From contig JACRPZ010000006.1 in assembly GCA_016222905.1 (NCBI GenBank), forward strand, positions 1-33,599: a DNA stretch of 33,599 bases. Reading direction: 5' to 3'. Of this stretch, positions 9,910-18,115 are shown one piece after another. The notes beneath the pieces were generated by a model. The model saw only the letters and a program-made list of their open reading frames with translations. It was not told where the DNA came from and did not search any database. This DNA comes from Nitrospirota bacterium (GTDB taxonomy: Bacteria; Nitrospirota; Thermodesulfovibrionia; UBA6902). Position numbers and translations under genes: made by a program. The stretch's first letter is position 1. Every line of letters starts with the position of its first letter.

Positions 9910-10464
9910 ATGAGAAAACTGACGACATACTTTTTAAAGGGACTTGCATTGCTGGTGCCCATGATGGTAACAATCTATGTAGTCTATATTGTTTTTGCAA
10001 AGATAGACAAGCTCTTTAAATTTCCGATCCCCGGCGTCGGCTTTATAATCACTATTATTGCCATAACCGCCATAGGTTTTATAGGTTCAAACTTTTTGCC
10101 TAAAAAGTTGGCGAATATTCCCGACATCATTTTAAGCCGTCTCCCATTTTTAAAGATGATTTATTCTTCGGTAAAAGATATTACGGGAGCATTTGTAGGA
10201 GACCATAAGAAGGGTTTTAAACCTGTAGCGGTTACGCTGTCGCCCGGCAGCGGTATCCAGGTTGTAGGGTTTGCAACAAGAGATAATCTCGATGAATTTG
10301 GACTTTTGGACAGCGTCGCTGTTTATCTCCCCCAATCGTACAACTTTGCCGGCAATCTCATAATAGTGCCAAAAGAACAGGTGAGACCGCTCAGCGCAGA
10401 CAGCGCAGACATAATGAAATTTATAGTCTTCGGCGGCATCGCACAGACCCATCATGACAGTTAA
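9910..10464 (+). CDS. DUF502 family inner-membrane protein
   Basis: 184 aa. The N-terminus (TTYFLKGLALLVPMMVTIYVVYIVF) and a second hydrophobic stretch (~residues 42-62, GVGFIITIIAITAIGFIG) form two membrane spans. Conserved DUF502 features follow: P..LANIPD.ILSRLPF.K.IYSSVKD, then a soluble domain with GIQVVGFATRD and VYLPQSYNFAGNLIIVPKEQV, and the end IMKFIVFGGI. The function of the family is not established. It stands alone between divergent and convergent neighbours with its own candidate promoter. A GGAGGAG site precedes the ATG. Confidence 0.88.
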   Translation: MRKLTTYFLKGLALLVPMMVTIYVVYIVFAKIDKLFKFPIPGVGFIITIIAITAIGFIGSNFLPKKLANIPDIILSRLPFLKMIYSSVKDITGAFVGDHKKGFKPVAVTLSPGSGIQVVGFATRDNLDEFGLLDSVAVYLPQSYNFAGNLIIVPKEQVRPLSADSADIMKFIVFGGIAQTHHDS

Positions 10465-10484
10465 AAGATAAAGTCATAAAGCCC

Positions 10485-10512
10485 TTACATTAAGATTGAG
10501 TTATGATACAAT
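10485..10512 (+). promoter_or_regulatory. Possible promoter for the 37-aa Cys protein
   Basis: TTACAT (10485-10490) and TACAAT (10507-10512) are separated by 16 bases and lie about 40 bases before the small gene's ATG and its AAGGAGGG site. The boxes match the sigma-70 consensus only partly. Confidence 0.35.
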
Positions 10513-10552
10513 AGTGAAAATATTTCATTTTTAACCTTAATAAGGAGGGAAA

Positions 10553-10666
10553 ATGGCACAAGCAAAGAAAGCTTCACAATGTTCTGCAAAGACCAAAGAA
10601 GGAAAGAGGTGCAAAAACACTGCGTCAGGGAAATCCAAAAACTGCGCAACTCACAAGTGTAAATAA
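10553..10666 (+). CDS. 37-aa zinc-ribbon-like small basic protein
   Basis: The sequence begins MAQAKKASQCSAKTKEGKRC and ends in C-x2-H-x-C. Cysteines at 10, 20, 31 and 36 and His34 give C-x9-C-x10-C-x2-H. The pattern C.[AG].T[KR].G..C[KR]N......C..H is a recurring short metal-binding motif in phage and bacterial small proteins (DUF5763-like, from memory), so zinc binding is likely. It is Lys-rich and could bind nucleic acid. An excellent AAGGAGGG ribosome site precedes the ATG, a candidate promoter lies upstream, and a strong hairpin follows 25 bases after the stop. Together these make a self-contained, probably well expressed gene. Confidence 0.7.
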   Translation: MAQAKKASQCSAKTKEGKRCKNTASGKSKNCATHKCK

Positions 10667-10690
10667 AAGATACGCTGGATTTAGATAATA

Positions 10691-10728
10691 CAAAGACCCT
10701 CAAGGATAAGCCCTTGAGGGTCTTTGTG
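10691..10728. terminator. Bidirectional hairpin terminator between the 37-aa gene and hcp
   Basis: ACAAAGACCCTCAAGG (10691-10706) and CCTTGAGGGTCTTTGT (10713-10728) are perfectly complementary: a 16-bp stem with a six-base loop. It lies between two convergent genes and can serve both. The stem end itself supplies the short T run (TCTTTGT); there is no long U tail. Confidence 0.75.
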
Positions 10729-10792
10729 TGCCATGTGGCAGCTCTTTTGTTTGACCAATATTTTCAGATCCGCTTTCCAACTATGCTTCTGT

Positions 10793-12079
10793 TTACACAG
10801 TTACAGCCTGCCTGAAATCCCTCTTAGCATCGCCTGTCAGCTTCAGATTAAAATTTTTCTGCAGAACACTTAGCACGCCCGGCGATACAAACTCAGGCGG
10901 CTTTGGCCCAAGATAGATATTCTTCACGCCAAGGTTTAAGAGTCCCAGCAATATAGCCACAGCCTTCTGCTCAAACCATGAGAGAAATATGCTTAGCGGC
11001 AGGTCATTTACAGAACAGTTAAACGCCTCTGCAAGCGCGGAAGCGATCTTTACCGCTGAAATGGAGTTGTTGCACTGCCCCAGATCTATCAGCCTCGGGA
11101 TCCCGTCTATATCACCAAAATCAATATCATTAAACCTGAACTTCCCGCATGATGTTGTCAGGATAACGCCGTCTTTCGGCACAAGCTCGGCTATCTCCCT
11201 GAAATATTCTCCTCCGTCACCCGGCGCATCACACCCCGCTATTACAAAGAACCTCTTGATCTTCCCGGCCTTTACAGCCGCAATTATTTCAGGCGCAAGC
11301 TTCAGGACGTTCTCATGATGAAATCCGGTTGTAAATGTTTTGTCTGATTTTATATCAGCGGCAGGAAGGGAGAGCGCCTTTTCAATAAGCGGTGAAAAGT
11401 CATTCCCTTCAATCTTCCGGACGTCCTCCAGCCCTGTTATGTCATAAGAGAACATCTTTTCACCATATAGGCCCCTGACAGGCATAACGCAGTTGGTTGT
11501 AACAAGGATAGCGCCAGGGAAATCGTCAAAGACCCTCCTCTGGTCATACCATGCTTTTCCGACATTGCCTTTTAAGTGGCTGTATTTCTTCAACTGCGGA
11601 TAGCCGTGCGCGGGCAGCATTTCAGAGTGAGTATAAACATTAATTCCCTTGCCCTCAGTCTGTTTCAGCAGCTCTTCAAGAGCAAAGAGGTTATGTCCTG
11701 TAACAAGAATGCCCTTGCCCTCTACCTTATCCTCGGAAACTTTTACGGGCACAGGTATGCCGAATCTGCCGGTATGGGCTTTATCAAGCATATCCATCAC
11801 CTTGTTAGTCGCGCTGCCGACCTTCAATGCCATCCCCACAGTATCCTCAAGGCTGAAATTGACATTTGTAAGTGTGGAATAAAGCGCCTCCTGAGTAATC
11901 GCATCAACTTCAGGGTCCGTATACCCGAGCTGCCGGGCATGGTGCGCATAGGCCGAAACCCCCTTTAACGCAAAAATAATTATGTCCTGAAGACTCGCGA
12001 TGTCCTCGTTCTTGCCGCAGACACCGATCCTCTTGTCGCAGCCGCCTTCCATAGTCTGTTCACATTGATTACAAAACAT
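10793..12079 (-). CDS. hcp: Hybrid cluster protein (hydroxylamine/NO reductase family), short form
   Basis: 428 aa. Hcp carries an Fe-S cluster plus a 4Fe-2S-2O hybrid cluster and handles NO or hydroxylamine in anaerobes. The N-terminal cysteines are C3, C6, C14 and C21 (C-x2-C-x7-C-x6-C), the spacing of the [4Fe-4S] forms rather than the [2Fe-2S] enterobacterial form. Hybrid-cluster ligand regions are visible as GHNLFALEE, NCVMPVRG, IAGCDAPGDGGEY, TTSCGKFRFND and LGQCNN. The protein is ~120 residues shorter than standard Hcp, which fits the class III type lacking one helical bundle. A perfect AGGAGGT ribosome site precedes the ATG. No hcr reductase gene is adjacent. Confidence 0.95.
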   Translation of the reverse strand: MFCNQCEQTMEGGCDKRIGVCGKNEDIASLQDIIIFALKGVSAYAHHARQLGYTDPEVDAITQEALYSTLTNVNFSLEDTVGMALKVGSATNKVMDMLDKAHTGRFGIPVPVKVSEDKVEGKGILVTGHNLFALEELLKQTEGKGINVYTHSEMLPAHGYPQLKKYSHLKGNVGKAWYDQRRVFDDFPGAILVTTNCVMPVRGLYGEKMFSYDITGLEDVRKIEGNDFSPLIEKALSLPAADIKSDKTFTTGFHHENVLKLAPEIIAAVKAGKIKRFFVIAGCDAPGDGGEYFREIAELVPKDGVILTTSCGKFRFNDIDFGDIDGIPRLIDLGQCNNSISAVKIASALAEAFNCSVNDLPLSIFLSWFEQKAVAILLGLLNLGVKNIYLGPKPPEFVSPGVLSVLQKNFNLKLTGDAKRDFRQAVTV

Positions 12080-12106
12080 TCACTACCTCCTTTATGAAAT
12101 TAAGAT

Positions 12107-12274
12107 GTGTTTATTAAAACGCATTTGGATACGGATTACTATGATTTATGTCATACATTCAAACAAAGAAACGAAGAGCTAAATTTGGCATGTCTGGCGG
12201 GACTGAGGCATGATGAAAGGAAGGCACTTCAAAATGTCTTGGAAAAAGGAGTCTTGAGGAGTAAAATACGTTGA
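12107..12274 (+). pseudogene. Possible short ORF or gene remnant in front of the Bro-N gene
   Basis: From a GTG at 12107 the frame is open for 55 residues and ends in LEKGVLRSKIR. The stretch YDLCHTFKQRNEELNLACLA looks like genuine amphipathic helix rather than random translation. No ribosome site precedes the GTG, and the region doubles as the promoter region of hcp on the other strand. It may be the C-terminal scrap of a gene lost when the accessory block arrived. I do not recognise the family. Confidence 0.3.
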
Positions 12275-12289
12275 ATCAGGAGGGAACTA

Positions 12290-13135
12290 ATGGAAACAAG
12301 TATTGCTATTTTTAAAGGTAAGGAAATCAGAAAAACGATTCACAAGAATGAATGGTGGTTTGTAATCAATGATGTTATTGAATCATTGACTGATTCCAAT
12401 GATCCGGCACAATACTTTAAGCGATTAAAACAGAGGGATGAGGAGCTTGCAAAACTTACTGATAAAGGGGGGGTACAATTTGTACCACCCCTTATGCTGG
12501 AGGTAGAAACTACTGGCGGGCAACAAAAAATGTATTGCTGGAATACGGAAGGGATATTTAGACTTATTCAATCCATACCTTCCCCGAAGGCTGAGCCTTT
12601 CAAACGCTGGCTGGCTAAAGTGGGATATGAGCGTGTGCAGGAGATAGAAGACCCGGAATTGGGGACAAAGAGGACAAGGGCTTTATACAAGGCAAAGGGT
12701 TATTCTGATGACTGGATAGAAAAGCGGATGCGCGGCATTGCCATCAGGGAAGAACTGACAGACGAATGGAAAAAGAGGGAAGTGAAAGAGAAAAAGGAAT
12801 ATGAGATACTTACCGCAGAGATTGCAAAAGCAGCATTTGGCGTAAACCCAAGTCAGCATAAGAAATTAAAAGGGTTGAAACGTGAAAATCTGAGAGACCA
12901 TATGAACGACCTTGAACTTATTTTCTCTATGTTAGGTGAAGCTGCAACAACTGAGATAACGCGGGTTGATGATGCAAAGGGTTTTCATGAGAGCAAACGT
13001 TCAGCACGCAAGGGCGGGGAAGTTGCAGGTAAGGCGCGAAAAGACCTTGAGAAAAAGACGGGTAAGAGGGTTGTCTCAAAAGAGAATTATCTGATTGAAC
13101 CTGAGAGCCGGAAGAGGTTGGAGAGAAAAAAGTAA
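12290..13135 (+). CDS. Bro-N domain protein (phage antirepressor type)
   Basis: 281 aa. Residues ~5-115 form a Bro-N domain: IAIFKGKEIRKTIHKNEWWF, INDVIESLTDSNDPAQYFKRLK, then YCWNTEGIFRLIQSIPSPKAEPFKRWLA. The Bro-N fold is a DNA-binding module of baculovirus and phage antirepressors. The C-terminal half is Lys/Glu-rich and ends with a conserved-looking RKGGEVAGKARKDLEKKTGK followed by RVVSKENYL. A CAGGAGGG site is seven bases before the ATG. It is the first gene of a ten-gene plus-strand run: the 52-aa gene starts 18 bp after its stop and cas3 eight bp after that. It could be a regulator, a mobile-element passenger, or a defence accessory; the sequence does not decide. Confidence 0.85.
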   Translation: METSIAIFKGKEIRKTIHKNEWWFVINDVIESLTDSNDPAQYFKRLKQRDEELAKLTDKGGVQFVPPLMLEVETTGGQQKMYCWNTEGIFRLIQSIPSPKAEPFKRWLAKVGYERVQEIEDPELGTKRTRALYKAKGYSDDWIEKRMRGIAIREELTDEWKKREVKEKKEYEILTAEIAKAAFGVNPSQHKKLKGLKRENLRDHMNDLELIFSMLGEAATTEITRVDDAKGFHESKRSARKGGEVAGKARKDLEKKTGKRVVSKENYLIEPESRKRLERKK

Positions 13136-13153
13136 AAGACATAAGGAGCATCT

Positions 13154-13312
13154 ATGGCTTACGAAGCAAAGAAGACCGAACATGCAGGCGCAAAGAAAGG
13201 CTCCGGCGCTTACTGGGGCAGGAAGGTTGAGGCCAAGAAGGAGTCGAACAGGAAAAGACGGGAGAATGATAAAGGAAGTGTAAAAGAACAACTGAAGTTT
13301 AAAGAAACATAG
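13154..13312 (+). CDS. 52-aa highly basic protein between the Bro-N gene and cas3
   Basis: The protein reads MAYEAKKTEHAGAKKGSGAY, then WGRKVEAKKESNRKRREND and a short tail. About a third of the residues are Lys or Arg. AAGGAGCATCT precedes the ATG, giving a good ribosome site. The pattern KKTEHAGAKKG...WGR..EAKKESN..RR.ND resembles small uncharacterised proteins I have seen scattered in environmental genomes (from memory, not verified). There is no hydrophobic segment. It might bind nucleic acid or partner with the Bro-N protein 18 bp upstream. The stop is eight bases before the cas3 ATG, which has no ribosome site of its own, so its translation may drive cas3. Confidence 0.65.
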   Translation: MAYEAKKTEHAGAKKGSGAYWGRKVEAKKESNRKRRENDKGSVKEQLKFKET

Positions 13313-13320
13313 AAATAAAC

Positions 13321-15642
13321 ATGACCACATATCTTGCACATAGCGCAAATAAACAGGGAATAACTCATTCGGCAAAAGATCATTTGTCCGATGTAGCCTT
13401 ACTTGCAAAAGGCTTTGCCGGGAAAAGTCCTTGGAGCGATGAAGCCGTCCTTGCCGGAATTCTCCATGATCTCGGCAAGTATGCTGATCTTTTTCAGGCT
13501 CGTTTGCGAGGTGAAGTAAGCGGACTTGACCATTGGTCGCCGGGGGCATGGGTGGCTCTTGCAGAATGTCATTCGATAGCGGGTGCATTAGCGATTCAGG
13601 GGCATCACATAGGCTTACAGCAGGGGAGCAAAGATGCTCTGCGTGGACTGAACCCGGTGGACCTTGCCCTGCGCCATCCACTCAACCTGAAACTGAGTGA
13701 CAACGGTCTTCAGCGACTCAAACAACGGTTCGCAGATGACGGTCTTTCTGCTGTCAAAACAAACAAAACAGTGATCAACGTCAACAAAGGTATTGAAAAC
13801 CCTCTTGCGACCATGCTCGATATTAGGATGCTCTTCTCGTGTTTAACAGATGCTGACTTTCTGAACACCGAAGCCCACTTCGAAGGTGACGAACATGGCA
13901 AGAGATATCGCGTGTTTGGGCCATCGCTGAATCCAAAGGAGGCACTTCGAGCATTGGAGAAACACATGACCAGCCAAGTACGCAGCACGAGCAAGGCGGA
14001 CATAGTAGTGAATGATGCCAGAAACGCGCTTTGGGATATGGTCATTACGTCAGCTGCCGCAAAACCGTGCCTCTTTACTTTGACCGCACCGACCGGTAGC
14101 GGCAAGACACTGGCCATGCTCAAATTCGCCTTGGAGCACGCGAACCGCAACGGGCTGAAACGGGTCGTACTTGCAGTGCCATACCTCTCTATTATTGAAC
14201 AAACTGCGGCGATCTATCGGGCCGTTTTTCAGGAGTTTCCAGACAACTTTGTGCTTGAGCATCACAGTCTTGCAGGCTTGGGGAGCGAAGAAGCGAAAGA
14301 CGACGCTGAGGCCGGCAATGAACGTGCCCGAAGGCTACTTTCGGAGAATTGGGATGCCCCGATTATCATTACTACCAATGTGCAACTGCTGGAGTCGTTG
14401 TTTTCAAATCGGCCTTCGGCCTGTCGCAAACTGCACAATCTGATGGAGTCGGTTATCATGTTCGATGAGGCTCAGACTTTGCCACAGATGCTCGCCGTGC
14501 CAACGCTGGCGGCACTTTCCCATCTTTCTCAAGCATACAGTGCTACGGTAGTTTTTGGCACAGCTACACAACCTGCATTCGACGCACTGGATAACGCGGT
14601 AACGAAACTCGTTCCTGTAGGATGGCATCCCGTCGAGGCAGCGCCCAATCATGCTCGTCTTTATGATGCACTGCGCCGTTACGACATGCGATGGCCAAAA
14701 AAAGGGGAAACGAAGGAGTGGTCGGCCCTTGCGGATGAGATTCGGAATGAGAAGCAAGTGCTCTGTGTAGTGAACCTTAAGAACCATGCAATGGCACTGC
14801 TTGAAGAGATCAAAAGCAATGATGCTGTCTTTCATCTTTCCACCAATCTCTGTGCATACCACCGCCGCTTTGTTTTGGATGAGGTTCGCGCCAGATTGAA
14901 AGGGGGCGAACCGTGCAAGCTGATCTCGACTCAGTGCGTAGAGGCTGGCGTGGATGTCGATTTCCCCATAGTATACCGTGCGCTATCACCGCTTGACGCC
15001 ATTGCCCAAGCCGCAGGACGCTGCAACCGTGAAGGGCGGCTTAAGGACAATATTGGAAACCGGAAGATGGGCGAGGTGCGAGTCTTCGAACCTACCGTTG
15101 AAGGCAACTATCGGAAGTGCTATCCAACTCATGCTTATTTTCAAGCGGCTGAGGTAACGCGAACTATGCTCATCACAGCGGGAGAGACAGGTCTCGATTT
15201 GAATGATCCAGCGGCATTCCGTGACTATTATCATCGGCTCTATGACCTGAGCAATCCAGAGACCCAGAGCAAGGAACTTGCAGAGGCATTTGCATCCGTA
15301 GATTTTGTCCGTGTAGCACAGGAGTATAGATTGATTGATAAGGCAGCCATCCAGGTGCTGGTTCCTTATCATCCATACCTTGATCTGTTCTTTGAGTTGC
15401 AGCGCGAGCAGTACGAGCAAGGAATAAACGCCAAATGGATGCGCCGCGCTCAAGGGCTCGCGGTTAGCATTTTTCGCCCTAACTTGGATCATCCCGCAAG
15501 GGAAGTATTGATTCCGGCGAAACTCCGTTACGGAAATGGCGTATCGGATGAATGGTTTATACTTGAAGATCGTAACCAAGAGCTTTACGACAATGTTATG
15601 GGACTACGGCTACCGCAGTCCCAGCAAATTCTGATTGGTTGA
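13321..15642 (+). CDS. cas3: CRISPR-associated helicase-nuclease Cas3 (type I-C, HD fused)
   Basis: 773 aa. Cas3 is recruited by Cascade bound to target DNA, and unwinds and degrades it. The N-terminal HD nuclease has H21, the H49-D50 pair (GILHDLGKY), the LDHWSPGA block and GHHIG at 94-98. The SF2 helicase follows: Walker A APTGSGKT (256-263), AVPYLSIIEQT, motif II DEAQ (382-385), then STQCVEAGVDVDF and motif VI QAAGRCNREG. All catalytic residues look intact. The start has no clear ribosome site and may be coupled to the 52-aa gene ending eight bases before. cas5 follows after 16 bp. Arginine is often CGN here, unlike the AGA/AGG-rich core genes, which hints at transfer. Confidence 0.96.
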   Translation: MTTYLAHSANKQGITHSAKDHLSDVALLAKGFAGKSPWSDEAVLAGILHDLGKYADLFQARLRGEVSGLDHWSPGAWVALAECHSIAGALAIQGHHIGLQQGSKDALRGLNPVDLALRHPLNLKLSDNGLQRLKQRFADDGLSAVKTNKTVINVNKGIENPLATMLDIRMLFSCLTDADFLNTEAHFEGDEHGKRYRVFGPSLNPKEALRALEKHMTSQVRSTSKADIVVNDARNALWDMVITSAAAKPCLFTLTAPTGSGKTLAMLKFALEHANRNGLKRVVLAVPYLSIIEQTAAIYRAVFQEFPDNFVLEHHSLAGLGSEEAKDDAEAGNERARRLLSENWDAPIIITTNVQLLESLFSNRPSACRKLHNLMESVIMFDEAQTLPQMLAVPTLAALSHLSQAYSATVVFGTATQPAFDALDNAVTKLVPVGWHPVEAAPNHARLYDALRRYDMRWPKKGETKEWSALADEIRNEKQVLCVVNLKNHAMALLEEIKSNDAVFHLSTNLCAYHRRFVLDEVRARLKGGEPCKLISTQCVEAGVDVDFPIVYRALSPLDAIAQAAGRCNREGRLKDNIGNRKMGEVRVFEPTVEGNYRKCYPTHAYFQAAEVTRTMLITAGETGLDLNDPAAFRDYYHRLYDLSNPETQSKELAEAFASVDFVRVAQEYRLIDKAAIQVLVPYHPYLDLFFELQREQYEQGINAKWMRRAQGLAVSIFRPNLDHPAREVLIPAKLRYGNGVSDEWFILEDRNQELYDNVMGLRLPQSQQILIG

Positions 15643-15658
15643 AGAAAGGAGGAACAAT

Positions 15659-16402
15659 GTGAGCAGACGAACACACACACTTGAAGTCTGGGGCGATTTT
15701 GCCTGTTTCACCCGCCCAGAAATGAAGGTCGAGAGGTTCAGCTATCCAGTTATTACTCCATCTGCGGCGAGGGGGATATTCGACGCTATCTATTGGGAAG
15801 GGTTACGCGATGGTCAGACCATGCAGCCATATTTCCATTGGCAGATCGAACGGATTGAGGTGCTGGAAATGCCTCGCTATATTGCCCTGCGGAGGAATGA
15901 GGTCAAAGGTATTGTTCCAGGCAAAACTATTCTTAATAAGTGGATAAAAGGCACAGAAAAGCCCGAGCCGCTCTGGGCTGACAGCGATGACGCTACGACT
16001 GGTCGAACGCAACGCCAGACTATGGCACTCAAGAACGTTCGTTACCGGCTTACTGCCCATATAATTCCCAAGCCTAAATTCGGAGGACAGATTATAAAGT
16101 TTGATGAGATGTTCGAGCGCCGGGCAAAACATGGTAAGTGTTTCCAGCAGCCCTTCTTTGGATGCAGCGAGTTCCCGGCCTTTTTCGAGTATGTTCAGTT
16201 AAACGATGCTCACAAGCAACCAGCACCATTCGATCAGCATATTGGCTGGATGCTCTATGACGTTTTTGACCTACGACGGGAAGTCGTTCGGGACGACCGG
16301 CCATTTATCTCACTGTTTGACGCTACGGTGGTGAATGGTGTGGTAGAAGTTCCTGCCTTCGAGAGTGAGAAGGTACGTAAGCCGAAAGAGGGAGGTGACT
16401 AA
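15659..16402 (+). CDS. cas5c: Cas5c (Cas5d), type I-C Cascade subunit and crRNA endonuclease
   Basis: 247 aa from a GTG start. In type I-C there is no Cas6, and Cas5c both cuts the repeat RNA and caps the crRNA 5' handle. The sequence opens with the RAMP-like strand THTLEVWGDFACFTRPEMKVE and continues with SYPVITPSAARGIFDAIYW, the typical Cas5c block. The GTG at 15659 is chosen because AAAGGAGG (15645-15652) stands six bases before it. A TTG at 15635 in the same frame would overlap the cas3 stop and lies upstream of that ribosome site. An ATG at 15657 in another frame meets a stop at once. The cas8c ATG follows its stop codon directly. Confidence 0.95.
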   Translation: MSRRTHTLEVWGDFACFTRPEMKVERFSYPVITPSAARGIFDAIYWEGLRDGQTMQPYFHWQIERIEVLEMPRYIALRRNEVKGIVPGKTILNKWIKGTEKPEPLWADSDDATTGRTQRQTMALKNVRYRLTAHIIPKPKFGGQIIKFDEMFERRAKHGKCFQQPFFGCSEFPAFFEYVQLNDAHKQPAPFDQHIGWMLYDVFDLRREVVRDDRPFISLFDATVVNGVVEVPAFESEKVRKPKEGGD

Positions 16403-18115
16403 ATGCTCCAGCGTGTTATTGAGTTTGCAAAGAAGAATATACCCTATTTGCAGCCCGGTTTTGGGCCGAAGCGGGTGAAGTGGCGTATTTCTATAAACAT
16501 AAACAGTACTGCTGTTGTAGAACCATATGGTGATGGTGACTATGGGAGCGAGTTGGAGAGGTGTCCCGAATATCCTGCTAATCTTCTTCAAGGCGGGGGG
16601 CGTTGTCACTTTCTGGTCGATACTCTTCAGGTAATGCTTCTGTTATTGGATAAGAAGGATGACCCTGAAAAGTATCAAGAGAAGCACACCTATTTTACTG
16701 AATTGCTCAAGATGGCCTCGAATACAATCCCCGAGTTGATCGTAGCGGCAGATTTATTTGCTGACAGTGAAAAACTTCAACTGTTACGGGAACACCTTAA
16801 CACGTCAGGGGCTAAACCAACTGATAAAGCATTTTTCATTGTCGGTGGGTTCGATCCGCTCAAGAACGAACCATGTCTTGCATGGTGGACAGATTTTAGA
16901 GAGTCATTATCTAGTAGCGGTAATACGTCATCACAGATGTTGTGTTTTTTGAGCGGAGATAATGTCGTTCCAGAAACAACACACCCCAAGATTTCTGGGC
17001 TCAAGTCGGTTGGTGGGCGAGGTCAAGACATCCTTATTGGTTTTGACAAAAAGGCTTTTGCGTCATTTAGCCTGGAGCAGTCCACAAATTGTGCCATGTC
17101 AGAAAATGCTGTGAACTGCTATTCAAAAGGCCTTGATTTTCTTATTTCTAAACACTCAAGAACGTTGGCTGGAACTAAGGTAGTCCACTGGTTTAAAGAG
17201 GCTATTCCGCAGGAAAATGACCCTCTATGGTTTCTCTCTGAACCGCCGGAACTGACTGAAGGTGCAGCCCAGCAATCTGCCCGTGAAATTCTTGAATCGC
17301 TAAGAAAAGGGCAACGACCGGTACCAGCCAATAACCGTTTTTATGCGATGACGGTTTCCGGTGCATCAGGCCGGGTTATGGTGCGCGACTGGATGGAAGG
17401 GAGTTTTGAGGATCTGGTTTCCAGAATCGAGCAATGGTTTGCTGACTTGGAGATAGTAGCCAGGAATGGTGAAAAATCAGCACCTGAACCTAAATTCATG
17501 GCAGTATGTGGTGCAATGGTGCGGGATCTGAAAGATCTTCCCGCACCAACTGCATCTACTCTCTGGCGTGTCGCCCTTGCCGGGTTGCCGATCCCCCAAC
17601 CGTTCATCGCCCAAGCGTTGGCCCGTTTTCGGGCCGACATCATTGAAGATAAACCGTTCAATCATGCCCGTATGGGGTTAATTAAAGCATACTTTATCCG
17701 AAAAGGAGGAAATCACAACATGTGTACCTATCTGAACAAAGAACATCCAGATCCGGCGTACCAATGTGGGCGTTTGCTGGCAGTTCTGGCAAGTCTACAA
17801 TATTCCGCTCTTGGAGATGTCGGAGCAAGTGTAGTGCAGCGTTACTACGTTGCAGCAAGTCAGACTCCTGGCCTAACTATCGGGCGGCTCATCTCTAACG
17901 CCAAGAACCACCTAAACAAACTGGATGGTGGTCTTGCATTCTGGTACGAAGATCAGATCGCTGAGATTATGAGTTGTATTCAAGACCGTATCCCGGCAAC
18001 ACTTGATCTTGAACGGCAGAGTCTCTTTGCCCTCGGTTACTACCAACAAATCGCTGCCAATCGTGCGGGATCAAAGAATAACATCACTAACGAATCCAAA
18101 GAAGGAGGCAACTAA
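16403..18115 (+). CDS. cas8c: Cas8c (Csd1), large subunit of type I-C Cascade
   Basis: 570 aa. Cas8c recognises the PAM and starts target unwinding; in I-C an internal start can also supply the small subunit Cas11c. The N-terminal part reads VKWRISINI and later [12 protein letters not shown]. Further on are [37 protein letters not shown] and the [15 protein letters not shown] block, all familiar from Csd1 proteins. A GGAGGTGA site overlaps the end of cas5. In the C-terminal third, AAAAGGAGG at 17701-17709 precedes ATG 17720, an in-frame candidate for a Cas11c start that would give ~131 residues. The cas7 ATG overlaps the last base of its stop. Confidence 0.95.
   Translation: MLQRVIEFAKKNIPYLQPGFGPKRVKWRISININSTAVVEPYGDGDYGSELERCPEYPANLLQGGGRCHFLVDTLQVMLLLLDKKDDPEKYQEKHTYFTELLKMASNTIPELIVAADLFADSEKLQLLREHLNTSGAKPTDKAFFIVGGFDPLKNEPCLAWWTDFRESLSSSGNTSSQMLCFLSGDNVVPETTHPKISGLKSVGGRGQDILIGFDKKAFASFSLEQSTNCAMSENAVNCYSKGLDFLISKHSRTLAGTKVVHWFKEAIPQENDPLWFLSEPPELTEGAAQQSAREILESLRKGQRPVPANNRFYAMTVSGASGRVMVRDWMEGSFEDLVSRIEQWFADLEIVARNGEKSAPEPKFMAVCGAMVRDLKDLPAPTASTLWRVALAGLPIPQPFIAQALARFRADIIEDKPFNHARMGLIKAYFIRKGGNHNMCTYLNKEHPDPAYQCGRLLAVLASLQYSALGDVGASVVQRYYVAASQTPGLTIGRLISNAKNHLNKLDGGLAFWYEDQIAEIMSCIQDRIPATLDLERQSLFALGYYQQIAANRAGSKNNITNESKEGGN
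17720..18115 (+). CDS. cas11c: Candidate internal translation product of cas8c: Cas11c small subunit
   Basis: Inside cas8c an AAAAGGAGG motif (17701-17709) stands ten bases before an in-frame ATG at 17720. The predicted product of 131 residues starts [20 protein letters not shown] and is mainly helical. Published work on type I-C shows that a small subunit is made from such an internal start near the cas8c 3' end, and the position and size here fit. Translation is inferred from the sequence only. Confidence 0.6.
   Translation: MCTYLNKEHPDPAYQCGRLLAVLASLQYSALGDVGASVVQRYYVAASQTPGLTIGRLISNAKNHLNKLDGGLAFWYEDQIAEIMSCIQDRIPATLDLERQSLFALGYYQQIAANRAGSKNNITNESKEGGN

Noticed and set aside
13076-13681. 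Long minus-strand open frame (201 codons) opposite the start of cas3
   Set aside because: It crosses the strongly supported Bro-N end, 52-aa gene and cas3 on the other strand, has a low-complexity Leu/Phe/Cys-rich end and no ribosome site.
14986-15579. Minus-strand open frame of 197 codons inside cas3
   Set aside because: Antisense shadow of the helicase region; no recognisable domain.
15635-15658. TTG start for cas5 overlapping the cas3 stop
   Set aside because: It lies upstream of the clear AAAGGAGG ribosome site, which points to the GTG at 15659.
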